DNA from: Apostichopus japonicus
Taxonomy: Eukaryota; Echinodermata; Holothuroidea; Aspidochirotida; Stichopodidae
Length of the DNA stretch: 64,000 bases
Reading direction: 5' to 3'
NCBI RefSeq assembly: GCF_037975245.1
Contig: NC_092576.1
Location: 17,977,111 to 18,041,110 of the forward strand
The first letter of the stretch is position 1, and every line of letters starts with the position of its first letter. Positions 1 to 11,120 of this stretch are shown here, piece by piece. The notes below the pieces were generated by a model. That model was not told where the DNA came from and did not search any database. It saw only the letters and a list, made by a program, of their open reading frames with translations. The position numbers were made by a program, and so were the translations under genes.

Positions 1-258
1 AATCAAATTGTTAAAGTATTACGCGGCAGTGGATGCAGTGGTGTAGTTGTAAGGTCTCAGTACGTCAAACCCAGCCAAATGACAGGTGACGTTAAAACTT
101 GCATCCTGATTGACGGTACGGAACGACAATATCCCGTTGCCAACATACTCGTGGATACTCCATACTTCTCTGGCTCAGTTTCCGCCTTGTATATGAATGA
201 TCCAGTCTATGATTTAATTCTGGGAATGTTCCAGGTGTACGAAAACCTACCAATATAG
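1..258 (+). pseudogene. Ty3/Gypsy-type pol fragment (protease region), broken
   Basis: Frame 1 is open from the window edge to a TAG at 256-258. It reads like the aspartic-protease region of metazoan Ty3/Gypsy polyproteins: a GCSGVVVR segment, then LVDTPYFSG, then NDPVYDLILG near positions 205-225. In the family a catalytic D-T/S-G triad precedes the GCSG-like segment; here the corresponding residues read R-G-S-G, so the catalytic Asp appears lost. The normal continuation after the DLILG motif is found in a different frame from about position 235, where it runs to another stop near 298, so a frameshift also breaks the copy. The 5' part lies outside the window. The family call rests on motif memory; the pseudogene call rests on visible damage. 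Confidence 0.6.
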
Positions 259-540
259 ACCAGAATCGGAAAAAATCACAAACACTGTTAAGATAGTTAA
301 GATAATACAAAATTACAGTGTAGCATACTCTTAAGATAGCTACTGCACTCAAAAGGAACACTACCAGGGCAGGGCATAGTCAAGATGACAATGTTTTGTA
401 TTGCCAGGTGATGCTAATTGTTACACTAGTAATTATGCAAGACATCACATCCAGCCAGAGAAGTGAGTGTTGGATAAGATTTGTATTTACTCTCCAAAAT
501 ACCACCATCGGATTGAGTGATGCTATGTCTCTTAGGTGAA

Positions 541-2290
541 AAAGACGGAGCTAAAGTATAAATAATTCAAGCTACTTTTGGCAGAGAGTGGTTATATGTT
601 TAGTGTAGTGAACATGGGGTTAGTGTGCATTAAGGAAAGTTATGATGTGCTCACCATAGCTTTGGAGTAGGAATGTATATATCTTTGAGTTTAACCATTT
701 ATGTTTTGTATATGGAACAAACTAAACTTTGTTCAAAATTCATATTTGTGTTTTTGTTACAAATTTTATAATAAATTTATGGGCCAAGTGTAAGCAGGGC
801 GTGGATAGCAAAGTCGGGCCCGGGACAATTGATGTCAATTTAGCCCCGTTTTTATTTATCTGATTATAATTTATTTTTCTAATGAAATGTGCATAAAATA
901 TAAAAACCAGAAACAAAGTGACGTCATGAGTATGTGAACATCATCGATATCATACAAAGATTTTGTGAAGCGTTTAACTTACAAATATGTGTGAGGCACC
1001 CATAGTAAATGTCTGTTCACATCCACTTGCTGCAAGGATGAACTTTGGAACATGGTAAAAGCAGTTGTCATATATTTGATGTATTTCCAATATGCTGACT
1101 CTTATAATTTAATACATAAAATAAAATTATTTCCATAGCTTTATAATAACTGTCACAGATTATTTTTAGAGAGCAGGCGACAACGGCGTGAAGACGGACA
1201 CCTGAGTGTATATGCGTTTCAAATGCTCAATATAATTATAAAGAACAACAATGAAATTAATATTGGTTACAAAGAACATAGGATCATATTTTCTATATAT
1301 ATTCTTTTCAACTTTCACGTCTATTTCGTGTATGCTTCATATGACATCCTTTGTTTATTATGTTTCTAGAATATCTTTTGTTGAGGGTTCTGTCAACGTT
1401 TATAGTACAAAAAAATGAATATTCTTTCTTTCTATGGCATGTCTTTATACGAGCGTCGGCCTTTTCCTTTTCTTAGTTTCACTTTCTCTTTCTTTCTTCC
1501 TGGTTCAGCTTTCATTTAGCTTCTTCCCTGCCGCTTTTGCCATCTTTAAAAAATCCAAAAACACCCACTTTAATTCGTAAGGTAATGAGTCAACGTTCTC
1601 TCAATGAAGGTGGAAATTGGTTGATATACCGATTCATTTTCTTTTGAACTAAATTTCTGACTAACATTTCATAATTAAACAAGAGCAACTTACAGTTTTG
1701 CTTGTTTTCGGTTTAAGCCCGAGATAGAAAAAAGAGAGCACGTGGCTTTACGGTTCTACTTATACCCTCATGCCGACGGAATTCCGATACTCGTTAACAA
1801 TACATGATTACGTAATACTGGCTAAATAATTTAGCATCCAATAAAATAAACACGTAAAGCAAGCATAAAACCATTAAGGGGGTAATTCCAGAACGAGTTG
1901 TGACAATTACGCTGCCGACCTCAGGACTTGTTTAAATAGAGTCTTTCAAAGTTCTGTACCAGCTTTTCAAGCATATGTAATTACCAAAGGAAACAACGGA
2001 GGGCCAAACGTTTTGTACAATCGAAATCTGAAATGAGATGTCAATGTTATATTAGAATATCAACTTTAGCGTATTATATATCGATTAGGCGTGGTCATTC
2101 ACTTGTCGAAGACGGAAAGAGATAGTTTGGAACCCATAGGCGCCATAGCTTTGAATATATAGCTGTGATAGTCTAATTATCTTGATGAAATACTTCTAAC
2201 ACAACAAGCGCAATGCATTTGAACATATGTGAGATTCGTTGAACATATTGGCGCATTTTTTGTAACATATAAGTTGCTAATGTTGCGATA
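541..2290. other. no gene recognised
   Basis: AT-rich sequence with short open frames only. I see no splice-compatible coding stretch, RNA gene or repeat with clear borders. Confidence 0.5.
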
Positions 2291-2298
2291 CTCTTGAC

Positions 2299-2368
2299 TA
2301 TATATATATATATATATCTATATATATATCTATATATATATCTATATATATATCTATATATATATCTA

Positions 2369-2420
<52 letters not shown>
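2299..2420. repeat. (TA)n / TATATATATC microsatellite
   Basis: TA dinucleotides interrupted at regular ~10-base steps by a C in the first half, then pure TA. A G run of about ten follows at 2438-2448. The open frames across it are low-complexity Y/I artefacts. Confidence 0.95.
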
Positions 2421-2425
<5 letters not shown>

Positions 2426-3489
2426 CCTTTACCGCATGGGGGGGGGGGTAAGGGCACACAATTAAGATTTGGGGCACTTATCTTGTTAGGGCTGGTTTAT
2501 AAAGGTTAGGGACAACTTCTCTATTAGGAAGTTGATTTAGATCAATAGAGAACAAAATTTGGAATTAAAATATAAAAAAATATGCAAATTATATATTACT
2601 TGGTTATCATCGATATTCCAAGTTTTATTTGTTTACATCCTACAATTACAGCCTAACGTTGAAATAACGTTAGGCCTAGCCTTGCCTAGCCTTTGTTGTA
2701 AACAGCGCTATTTACTTACAATTTCTGGATCCTCAAAAAGGACCGAATCTTGAAAACTGGTTCGACCAGAACGTCCTGGTCCTCATCATCAACGGTATCG
2801 GTATCGGACCAATCGTCCCACATCTCTAGGATCTCTTGGGCCGTAAATTTGGGGGAGCTGCGTGCAGTGCGTGGTACACTTATAAACGCCAAATTTGCAA
2901 GTGTACGTGCACAGTATGACACAACAGCGGCGGTTGCGATCAATTAACAAAGCTATGCGAGGGCGCTATGTCATAACTATCAATTAGAAATGTTGCAGTG
3001 GTCTAAATATCTAACAAAAGAAGAAAAAATCACGTACCTAGGATGAAGCGTTTGGGAACGATAATCTGTTCTCAAAAATGAACGGAGTTGGACAATTTTG
3101 ATGTCAAATTACAGGAAATGTTTAAGATATTTACATTTTCTCAGAACCCTCTATAGATATATTGCTTAAATGCTCAGAATTTGTTCAAAATATGTTTTGA
3201 TTTCAAATATAACGGGGGTGGGGGGGGGGGTATGTTCAACTTTTATTTTCTGTCACGATTTTTTTGATGCAAACATCGATTTTTAGCCAAATTACGTAAT
3301 TTTCATATTGACATTTGAGCCCCACCCACTAAGAAAAAATCACAGTAAACACCTTTATATTTGTTTTCTACACAAACGAATGATCTAAGCTACATTTCAA
3401 TACCTAAATGAATGTTGCAGGATGTCAGATAGCTGAGTACTATTTTTTTTTTTAAATTCAATGATTCTTTGGGTCCATATCGACCCAGA

Positions 3490-3874
3490 ATGCGGAATAC
3501 ATTGTTGGTGGTGGGGTTGCTTCGCCAGTCATTAATAATTGACCCCCCACGGATGACCTTGATCAGCTCATGAGGTTACCACATGAAACCTACTGGAAAA
3601 GATGACTAGGACTTAGATACAAGGGATGGATATTTCCAGTAAGTTTTAATGGTGGGGTACCCCTGTCAGTAGACCCCCCAAATGCCCTCCCCTCATTGAC
3701 CTAGGTCAGCTCATGAAGTGACCAGTTGAAAACTACTGGAAAACGATTGGCAGGACTCTTTATGTAATGGATGGGCATTTACAGTAATTTATATTAGTGG
3801 GGTACCCCTGCCAGTATACCCCCAAAATGCCCATCCCCTCATTGACCTAGGTAAGCTCATGAGGTAACCATTTT
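3490..3874. repeat. ~146-bp tandem repeat, about 2.5 copies
   Basis: The segment around 'gaccttgatcagctcatgag' near 3555 recurs near 3701 and 3842 with a few substitutions, as does 'ggtggggtacccctg'. The last partial copy runs directly into the TTAA target site of the following MITE. Confidence 0.75.
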
Positions 3875-3878
3875 TTAA

Positions 3879-4539
3879 ATTACTTAATTTCACGCCACAA
3901 AACCTAACATTCCTGTTCGGTTTGTATTGCAACATGCAGTTGGAAGTCTGACCCCGTGACCTCGAAGAATGATCAACGATCACGCATATCATTAAATTTG
4001 AATTTGCCCGCATTTTACGTAAAGTCGGTCTTACGTTTCACTCACAGAATTTACAGACATTGATAGTTGACAACTTACCGGAACCTCACAGAATGGATTA
4101 AAAGTAATTCCAATGTATGGTAGGGCAAAGATACCCGAGAAAAAATCAACGAAAACCTATGAAACAACGATTGCAATCCAACTTCGTCCTCACACATGTA
4201 TTCCTAACTGACACAAAATAGGTCAAAACGAACCAACGAAAGAGAGTTACAGCAAAAAAGTTCTCCCATTTGTGGACCTTGTACTCTCCTGCATGATGCT
4301 GTAAAGTTTCGGTGAAATGGTTGTCTAAGACGGCCAGTCACAAAACGACTGCCTCGACTCGGCGAATTTGTTGCTGTCGCCGCCATTTTGAAATTAGGTA
4401 GACTTTCGCCAAGCCGTTTGCATGCTATGGGCTACTACCGACAAGACTTCACTCAAATCGTTTTCAATGTAATGGAACCCATTGCTTTAGTGTATGGTCT
4501 ATTAGGAATGTTAGGTTTTGTGGCGTGAAATTAAGTAAT
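3879..4539. mobile_element. 661-bp MITE with 36-bp perfect TIRs and TTAA target duplication
   Basis: Bases 3879-3914 and 4504-4539 are perfect reverse complements (36 bp, beginning ATTACTTAATTTCACGCC). TTAA stands directly outside both ends (3875-3878 and 4540-4543). A TTAA target duplication is typical of piggyBac and Kolobok superfamily elements. The interior has no coding capacity, so this is a non-autonomous element. The superfamily is inferred from the target site only; the terminal bases are not the CCC-type start common in piggyBac. Confidence 0.85.
4379..4390 (+). promoter_or_regulatory. YY1-like motif inside the MITE
   Basis: GCCGCCATTTTG matches the well-known YY1 core (AAAATGGCGGC on the other strand). 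It lies within the TTAA MITE, so any copy could carry the motif to new sites. Function is not shown. Confidence 0.4.
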
Positions 4540-4989
4540 TTAAGTTGTGCTAAGGTTTGGAAGAAATTTTGTCCCAAATTCTAATATATGATTAGGTAAA
4601 ATGTGAAATTACTGACAGCTGCGTATGGGAGGGGTAAGAGAGACAAAATGGGGAGGGGGCAAGGGAGATGGTGTTTCCTTTCTAGCTAAATTAATGGTGG
4701 TAACTATAACTAAGGTAACACAAATTTTCCTGAGTCTGTTGTCAAAACTGAAGGGGTCATAGCACATGTCGAATATACAAAGGTAACATGGCCTAGGCCA
4801 AACCTTATTTCTAGTTGCTTTCCAAGGAACTTCCAACAATTCCGAATGATTTATACCTACAATACCAAATGATTTATACTTACCCACTTACCATAATTCC
4901 ACAGTATCCATTACTCAGTGAGATTCTGCAAAGCTGGATACTCATCTGTTGCTTATATTTATCAATAAATATCAGTTAACAGTTTTCCA

Positions 4990-5235
4990 GTCAATACCAA
5001 TCCTTGTTTGGTTCATGTATCACACTACATAACCACTTGTCAATATTGAAGTTAAGTACTGTGGCTTGGGTAGGGGTGTGTTGTTTAGGGGAGGGGCGTG
5101 GTGTTTTTAGGGGTTTTGGGGAGGGAATGTGGTGCTTAGCGGATTTGGGGAAGGGTTTGGAGTTTCCCAGCTTTGGGATGGGTGTGGTGTTCACTAGCTT
5201 TGGGAAGAGTTAGGGTATTTTGGAGGGATGAGGTG
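4990..5235 (+). repeat. G/T-rich degenerate minisatellite
   Basis: Repeated variants of 'ggggtgtggtgttta' and 'gctttgggaaggg' at ~35-40-bp spacing. Long open frames on the minus strand across and beyond this region have no recognisable family features. Confidence 0.5.
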
Positions 5236-5895
5236 GTTTTGCCACATATGGGGACTTTAATTAAAAGCGGACTTTCAGTACACAGGACGTGTTTGGATAC
5301 ATTACGTTCTATGGATACTCTGACCAAATATTTTGAGTAGGGCTGTTTTCTTTTTCTTTTGCACATGCATAGTAGAACATTAGTCAACAGTGGAAATAGA
5401 GTTGCCTGGTCTTTTATTGATTTTATAACTGTAACAATAAGGCACTTTAAGCAACAGAAAAAAGAATACAAAAACATTTGGTGTGACACTCTCCATAAAA
5501 GAACATGTTTTAATGTCATGTGAAAATATGGGCATGAAATATAAATTACTTCGATCACTACAAAGTGAAATACTTTGTTCAAATGGAAGGAATAGCTTAA
5601 CAAAATTTGAATACTTCTTGAAATGAAACACACTTCATACTGTGAAGACTTCATACAATAATATTGTCTGCAAAAAAAATCACACACAATGTCAAGTGTA
5701 TTATGACTAGAAGGGGTATTTCAAGGTGGCATAGTGAAGGCATGACATAGCAAAAACAGTTCAGGTGGCAGGATGGATAGTTTTGTAACTTTGAAATGGT
5801 GAGATATACCTGTGACATATAGCATAAGATTACAATTAAAAGACAAATATATAAAAGTAAAAGGTAAGAGTAGAAAGTAAATAATAAGTCTTAAC

Positions 5896-6365
5896 CTGAC
5901 ATATAACTTTAACAACCTGGTCTTCTTCAGAAATAGGAGCACCAATAGCAGCCCAACGATCCATAATTCCTTTCATATAATTCAAATTATTTCCAACTTA
6001 CTTGCCCTCTGCCATTTCAGTTCTGAGGTACTTTTTCTTGAGCTGAATTTTGTTGGTTAGAGAATCCTTTTCGAACAGAGTACGGAAGGCATCCTAAGCA
6101 TCACTTGGTTTGTCACTTGTTGTAATTAATTCCAGCTGACTAGATGCTATTGCAAGTACAATGGTGAAAACTGCCAGTTGTGTCTTTTTCAAGTTTGCAC
6201 TCTTCTACTTCTCACATACAGTAACCCCCAACTTTCCTGAGCCATCCTCATAGCCCACAGGCCTTTTGCAAGAAACAAATGTCTCATCTGGAAATTCCAT
6301 GTCAGCCAGTTCGAGCCATCCATTTTGTTAATTTTCCACGTCATATCTTCTGTTGTTCCAGCCAT
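5896..6365 (-). pseudogene. Ty1/copia-type Gag (UBN2-like) pseudogene
   Basis: Read on the minus strand, ATG at 6365 opens a typical copia Gag start with the W-x-W pattern (DGSNWLTWNFQMRHLF) followed by a GLW motif. After that the frame shifts at about 6255. Downstream segments still look like Gag: an AFRTLFEKDS stretch, then LRTEMAEGK, then IMDRWAAIG with SEEDQVV near 5920. In-frame stops interrupt them: TAG just before the K-rich segment, TAG where the family normally has a Trp before the F-x-x-LFEKDS region, and TAA after MAEGK. No zinc knuckle, protease or integrase remains nearby. The copy is clearly dead and the family assignment rests on motif order. Confidence 0.75.
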
Positions 6366-6379
6366 ATTGGTCAGTTGTC

Positions 6380-7063
6380 ACGACTAAATTAACCAATTTA
6401 AGTACCGACATTTCCCAAGAAATGGTTCCAAAATCAGCACATAAATTCCAAACAACAATCTATTCTACACAGTTAACTTCCAGTGTATGTGTCTGGGCCA
6501 ATAACCTGTTCGAGTTAGCTAGAGAATAGGCATGACACTGCTGAGTATATTACAGCCTGTTGCTGCACACAACTTGTTCTTTCTATAAGAGTATAACAGA
6601 AACTGAGGAAAAATGTAAATTACATATATATAGAAAACAAAATTGCTTAAAGGTAGCACACTAATAATACAACCTGATTAAACAAACAATAGTTTGGAGC
6701 AGAGTTGTAACAACAGGCACTTAACTGATCCACAGGCTGCATTCCTTCTTACTACGGGTACATATAACAGAGCTAGGAACTTAACGATATATAGTATTAA
6801 ATAGAATGTGAGACTACATTTATTAACACATTTCTATAAATAAACTCTTATATGAAGACTTCAGATATGAGGATAATAAACATGAAGATGTAATAAACTC
6901 TGGAAGCTCTCTGGGCTTATACTTAATACCAGTGGAACTGCATTTTGCAATGTTAGTCATTATACATAACAAAACAAATTTAATAGTGAATGAAACTTTT
7001 CTTCTTTTTGGGAATAACTTTTTTTTGGTCATATATACATGGGAGAGCACCTTAGAGAAATCT
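6380..7063. other. no gene recognised
   Basis: AT-rich; short random frames only. No further copia domains were recognised beside the Gag fragment. Confidence 0.45.
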
Positions 7064-7065
7064 GT

Positions 7066-8060
7066 GTGTGACACCACGGGAAAAAGACACGCATTTAAGT
7101 TATCGTAAGCACAGTCCTTGGATGTTTACGTCTTGCTTACGGTCACCTTAAACATCGGAAACCCGTACATTTTGGAACAACGCGTTTACGATGTGATTAC
7201 GCATCCGTAAACATTGTAAACACGGAACAACAGATTTCCGTTACGTTTATGACAACTTACATATCGGAAGTTAATAATTACTTTCGTATTTATTAAAACT
7301 TATTTCTTCTCCACGTTTACGTTGACCTTAATCTCGCCACGAAGAAATTTACGACAGGATTACGATTATCTTACACATCGGAAACTCGTAGCATAGATAC
7401 AACGCGTTTACAACAAACTTCGCCAAACTTAAGCATGACGTTAACGTTGATTGTTCCATGAAATAAAACACTGGACACAATTCTCATGTCAATCTTTCCG
7501 ATAATGATATTACCCTGTGACTGCATCTCATGAACAAAATTTCAACATTTACGTTGGCTGAAATGAGTGCAGTTAAAAAATTTACTGTTTATTTACAATT
7601 AACTTACAAATACGTTCATTTCAGCGTTTACGTATTGATTACGAATCCTTAAACGTCAAGTTTAAGTTATTTTCGTTCACCTGAAACAGGCACAGTACGG
7701 CATGTTGAGGATATACACGTCGGAAATTCCGAAGCATGCACACCACGGGATTACAGCATGATTACACCAACTTACGCATTGCGTTTACGTTGAATGTATT
7801 CTCCACTGAATTCGAAATTTACGGGAAGATTATACGATTCACTTACGCGTCGAGCGCAGAGCATACACATACCACGAGTGTCTGTACAGCATGATTACAT
7901 CAACTTCGCTTACGTTGACTCAATAAAGATTCGGAATTTAAGAGATGATTAATATTAACTTAAGCGTCGGAAATTTCAAAAATACACAGAACGTGATTAC
8001 GGTATGATTACAACGCCCATATACGTCACATTTAATTTATACCCACGGGTAATTTTTACC
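7066..8060 (+). repeat. TTTACG-rich repeat element, copy 1
   Basis: About 1 kb saturated with TTTACG / CGTAAA variants every 20-40 bases, giving unusually many CpGs for an otherwise CpG-poor region. The left edge (tgtgtgtgacaccacggg, then an A run and acacgc) matches, in reverse complement, the right edge of the 22.1-22.6 kb region. The two are therefore copies of one family in opposite orientation. There is no coding frame. Confidence 0.55.
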
Positions 8061-8098
8061 GAGACAATCATCTGCCTATTCGGTTCATTATATGTTCG

Positions 8099-8330
8099 TC
8101 TGTAATTATAGCATGCTAAAGTACTTGCTAGAAGTTTTCAAAAAGAAAGGTTTTAACTCTTCCAAAGTGTTCTCTTGAAATTCTAGTAAATGGACATACA
8201 AGATGACTGAATGTCCAGTGAGGTAAATTTCCTTCAGGGTGCACGTGGTAATATAAAAAAGTTAAAGGATTTGACCAAAGATGACCATATTTGAATATCT
8301 GACATTGTTCTTATACAGCATATATCTTTC
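8099..8330 (+). mobile_element. TA-type MITE, diverged copy (family M1)
   Basis: Matches the better-preserved copy at 60.2 kb along most of its length: an 'attatagcatgct' start, 'gatgactgaatgtccagtgaggtaaatttcc' split over the middle, and 'gaccatatttgaatatctg' near the end. The termini are decayed. Confidence 0.65.
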
Positions 8331-8404
8331 AACGTGAATGTGCATGGCTTGCACATACATACGACCATATGTACCTCACAATGTATTTCTCATACTTTGT
8401 TCAG

Positions 8405-8408
<4 letters not shown>

Positions 8409-8477
<69 letters not shown>
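8409..8477. repeat. (TA)n microsatellite
   Basis: Pure TA repeat of about 34 units, starting ~80 bp after a MITE copy. Confidence 0.97.
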
Positions 8478-8480
<3 letters not shown>

Positions 8481-8983
8481 GCCGTCAAACCAACAAAACT
8501 CCTCAAGCTAATTCTATGAGAGTATCAGCAAATTTCCTCGTGGTTGCTCATTTTGGTAAGTTATAACGTAATTCACGTTGCGGGCCCTCGATCATAATAC
8601 CTCAACAAACAGCTCGCCCTCACAAAGAATTAAGTTTGGCGCTATGGCATGGCTGATCGATATTCTTATCACTACCACTGGAATCATGAGAAAACAGATG
8701 AGAAGACACATACACGGGTCTCCTCATCTGTCTGTCTAACTTTTTTATGTATAATTGTTTATGTGTTAAAGTAAGTTGGCCTGACGTTTTTTATTATTTA
8801 TTATTATTATTTATTTCCGATTAGTATGGTACGTGTTTGGTTTATCTGCTTCTTGATGCATATGCAGATACAACAATGAAAATACACGACACGGCCTGCC
8901 TTATACTGTATCAAACAGAACAGTGCATCCAATTGGTTAATTGTAGAGAATTTGTGAAACCGCAATGAACAACCCTCATCTGT

Positions 8984-9019
8984 TGATCAGGGAGGTGATA
9001 TTTTAGACCTCCCTGATCA
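8984..9019. repeat. 13-bp perfect hairpin
   Basis: TGATCAGGGAGGT at 8984-8996 pairs with ACCTCCCTGATCA at 9007-9019 around a 10-base loop. Confidence 0.75.
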
Positions 9020-9167
9020 GTCGCTGTTCATCCTCCAATCAAACGACAGCAAAACCAGCATGAAAAAACGCGCTTGTTTTCAAACGCGGTCAAAGCTGCT
9101 TACATGACAACAGGAGGGTTAATAGTGTGACCGCGATTAGCGTACGAAATGTATGGCTGACTAATAC

Positions 9168-9192
9168 CAGGGAGTTGCATAACAACTCCCTG
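9168..9192. repeat. 10-bp perfect hairpin with the same CAGGGAG core
   Basis: CAGGGAGTTG and CAACTCCCTG flank a 5-base loop. A third related but weaker hairpin (cagggagttgtaactc) lies near 9438. Confidence 0.65.
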
Positions 9193-9672
9193 CTGATACT
9201 ATATACGTTTGAAAGTAATAGTATACTCTTACTGAATTAACGTCTGCTTTCTTATTGTTCTTTGTTTTCTTTTCACACGGGGAGGTTGTTTTAATCCTTT
9301 GATAATTTTCGCACACGTATCAGCGTTTGCTATACATTCTCTTATACCCCATTAAGGGAGTATATGAACTGGAAAATTTCCAAAAGGATGGTGATCCTCC
9401 TGCGTTAATGTGCTTCCTAGCTAATTACTAGTTAAATCAGGGAGTTGTAACTCACCTGTTAAACAATCTGGCTATAGGTCGGGTCGTGAGCATGAAATGA
9501 TGGGTTAATGCCTAGAAAGCCACAGTTTTAGGGTAACATTAACAGCTCATATGTATAACACTGCTACCATTATGTGCACATGTATAACACACTTATATGG
9601 CGGTGATCCTGAAAACATAACTTCAAAGCTAATACTTGCCCGTTGAGCAATTTGTCGGTGGCTAAATGGATG

Positions 9673-9920
9673 AAAGGTAGTCTGCATATGCCACAAATTA
9701 TAGCACGCTATATATAACTGCCAGAAGTTTACAAAAATTACCTTCCAGGAGGTCTTTACTTTCCAAATTGTTCTCATACTTTCTACATTAAAGACATAAA
9801 ATGACTGAATGTTAATTTCCTCAAGGGTGGTAATACAAATACAATATTTTTTTTGTTGTATCAAAGGTGACCATATTTGAATACCTGGCATATTAGGGGC
9901 CAAAACAGCAAACCATTGGA
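9673..9920 (+). mobile_element. TA-type MITE (family M1)
   Basis: Starts AAAGGTAGTCTG and ends GGGGCCAAAACAGCA. The interior matches the other M1 copies ('ttatagcacgct', 'ccttccaggaggtcttta', 'gaccatatttgaatacctg'). Confidence 0.7.
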
Positions 9921-10439
9921 GCGGGATATACTGGTTTTGTATTGGGGTGTAAAATCTAAACAATTGCAAGTAAAAGATTCAAAGTAAAGAACATACTTTA
10001 CCAAACACCTTTTACGAGGTACAAAGTATATATTTATAAATTTGTAGTTAAGACGGTGCATTCTTTACTGCAGGAATGCGACAACTTAATAACGATTTTG
10101 CTCTCCCTTTCCTCTCTTATTCATTGCTGCAAATGTTTCTGTTGCAGCGATAGAAAGCAAGTGTAAATAAATGACACATGTTGACGCCAGAAATGTGTTC
10201 CACGTTCATTTCTATTGGAAATTTTCTATTGTAGATAATGTTATTGAACTCTGAATTCAAACATGGAAACGTTTTACAAACATTCACCTCAAAATTAGTG
10301 GAACAATGCCACGAAGATTAATATATAGAATGAAAAACAACTTGTAGGTAGGGCCTATTGCTTACCGGCTAGATACAGACGTAACGATTAAAATGAACAT
10401 ATACGTGTACTGCACGCGGCCGCGTACACTAAACACACA

Positions 10440-10785
10440 CATATATACATATGATCCGTATTGTGCCACGCTTAGGGAATTGTGCCCACGCTTGGGAAAG
10501 TATGATTGAAATATATTAGGCTAGTTGTCATGAAACCTGTTCTTAAATTTAACAATTTGGAAGGCATTACACCATGTACAAACGAGAAGGCCCCATGAAA
10601 AAAATGCAAGTGAGACAAAAGCCTATACATCATATACTTTCTTATATTCTCTTTCAAACACTCCGACCCCCCCCCCCCTCTCACCCGTTTAATTTTCGAA
10701 GGTGTTTACGTTGCTACGGGAGAAGTTTGGGTGTCCAGTTAGGTTCAAACTTGTTCTATGCAACTAATATAGGTTATGTAGAAGG
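10440..10785 (+). repeat. Diverged founder-like monomer of the satellite plus unique flank
   Basis: Contains the twin 'gcccacgctt' motifs, the 'aaagtatgattgaaatat' segment, the C run and 'cctatacatcatatactttctt' in the same order as array monomers but with many substitutions. It continues into 'ttttcgaaggtgtttacg', which also follows the last array monomer near 14387. This looks like the older parent structure from which the array expanded. Confidence 0.6.
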
Positions 10786-10788
10786 ATT

Positions 10789-11037
10789 AAAGTATGCTGT
10801 ATTGGCCCATATATGCCATATATTCAAAAATGGTCACTGAACCCCTGGTCAATATTCTTAAACGGTTATATTACCTCGTTGGAAGAAAAATTACCTCACT
10901 AGACATTCAGTCATCTTTTGTGTTCATTAAGAATGTCTGAGAACAATTTGGAGAGCGAAGACCTCCAAGGAAAGTATTTTTTTGAACATTCCTAGCAATT
11001 ATTGCAAGTTGCTTAATTTGCGGCCAATACAGTCCAC
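10789..11037 (-). mobile_element. TA-type MITE (family M1), reverse orientation
   Basis: Begins AAAGTATGCTGTATTGGCCC and ends GGCCAATACAGTCCAC. The interior reads as the reverse complement of the 60.2-kb copy, including 'gacattcagtcatcttttgtg' and 'gcggccaatacag'. Confidence 0.7.
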
Positions 11038-11120
11038 AGATACAGTCTCAGATACAGACATATGTACGATTAACATATAAACATAGACAACATATGTATA
11101 ATGTACGCAGCCGCATACAC

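Noticed and set aside
2716-2943. Minus-strand frame with FTAQEILEMWDDWSD, acidic stretch, then VEPVF
   Set aside because: Resembles the acidic N-terminus of piggyBac-type transposases and lies 1 kb from a TTAA MITE, but there is no ATG start and no catalytic domain; too weak to call.
5136-5687. 183-codon minus-strand open frame
   Set aside because: Long for this AT-rich region, but the composition is random (many C/F/Y/H), half of it crosses a G/T-rich minisatellite, and no motif or splice signal supports it.
9547-9969. 140-codon minus-strand frame
   Set aside because: Most of it lies in an M1 MITE copy; similar frames appear wherever the MITE occurs (for example 60208-60450).
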